A DNA stretch of 64,000 nt from Arachnia propionica (GTDB taxonomy: Bacteria; Actinomycetota; Actinomycetes; Propionibacteriales; Propionibacteriaceae): NCBI RefSeq assembly GCF_003932785.1, contig NZ_RQYT01000011.1:18263-82262 (forward strand), in the 5' to 3' direction. A program made the position numbers and the translations under genes. Shown here one piece after another: positions 63,915 through 64,000 of this stretch. The notes under the pieces are model-generated. The model was given only the letters and a program-made list of their open reading frames with translations, had not been told where the DNA came from and did not search any database. Each line of letters opens with the position of its first letter. Position 1 is the first letter of the stretch.

Positions 63915-63956
63915 AGGGTGCGCGGATAGGGGGATCGTGACGAGGATCGGCACGGT
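63910..63956 (+). repeat. 47-bp dispersed repeat, copy B
   Basis: This stretch matches the reverse complement of 26390-26436 at 43 of 47 positions. It begins at the point where the EamA reading frame loses its family resemblance, and supplies the stop codon. That placement fits a terminal inverted repeat of an insertion sequence. Confidence 0.7.
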
Positions 63957-64000
63957 GGCCCCTTGGCAAGGCGGACGACGAAGAGCGCACTGGATCGTGC
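63911..64000 (+). mobile_element. Probable left end of an insertion element (runs out of window)
   Basis: The sequence from the repeat to the window edge no longer encodes EamA residues and shows no recognisable gene in its 90 bases. I infer an inserted element because the transporter gene is cut here and the junction repeat recurs elsewhere. No transposase is visible, so the family cannot be named. Confidence 0.45.

Overview
The window is a 64 kb stretch of a high-GC Gram-positive chromosome. I read it as an actinomycete, most likely near the Propionibacteriaceae. The grounds are the gene families rather than any rRNA marker: a PHP-domain DnaE, a GlgE-type glycogen pathway, a mycothiol-era TIGR03085 protein, a furA-katA pair, histidine/tryptophan and gatCAB-mnmA neighbourhoods of actinobacterial type, frequent GTG starts, and many start codons sitting 6-7 nt behind a TANNNT box (probable leaderless mRNAs). 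Coding density is very high. No stretch over 300 bases lacks a gene; the longest gaps are 18098-18327 and 26231-26445. I saw no rRNA, tRNA, CRISPR array or riboswitch.

Layout. 1-1262: the 5' part of a pyrrolidone-carboxylate peptidase gene and a class III-type sirtuin gene. 1253-8930 (minus): dnaE, a membrane protein, hisD, hisC, hisB, hisH, nearly all overlapping or abutting. 9083-10977: a two-component system. 10979-16935 (minus): hisI, trpE, trpC, trpB, trpA and a proline-rich anchored protein. hisA/priA, hisF, hisG, trpD and trpG are absent here, so the classical his-trp supercluster is split. 16985-25096: a divergent ROK repressor and a sugar ABC operon with a ROK kinase, an M81/MlrC-like protein and a GH29 alpha-L-fucosidase. 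25101-26230: a MarR regulator with a perfect 11-bp inverted repeat across its start codon, plus a membrane protein.

26390-36k: a 47-bp repeat, a TIGR03085 protein, furA-katA, and gatC-gatA-gatB. 32397-40461 is a sialic-acid type island: an FCD-GntR regulator, a family 5 binding protein, a permease, a fused permease-ATPase, an ATPase, nanA and nanE. It is followed by an ABC-2 exporter pair (40525-42860). The conserved block then resumes with a small membrane protein, a MetE-like protein, mnmA and a cysteine desulfurase. 46370-57901 holds glycogen/alpha-glucan metabolism: glgX, an EcsC-like protein, glgP, glgE, maltokinase, glgB and a GNAT-Nudix fusion.

57932-63914: a second sugar ABC operon. 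Its first gene is the most unusual in the window: one uninterrupted frame joining a zinc-motif-less ROK regulator to a complete Gfo/Idh/MocA oxidoreductase. Behind it come a binding protein, two permeases and half of an EamA transporter. The EamA gene is cut off inside a second, inverted copy of the 47-bp repeat, probably the end of a mobile element running out of the window.

Taken together, the accessory genes point to scavenging of host-type glycans (fucose, sialic acid, other oligosaccharides) that feed central metabolism and glycogen stores, set between conserved amino-acid, replication and translation genes.
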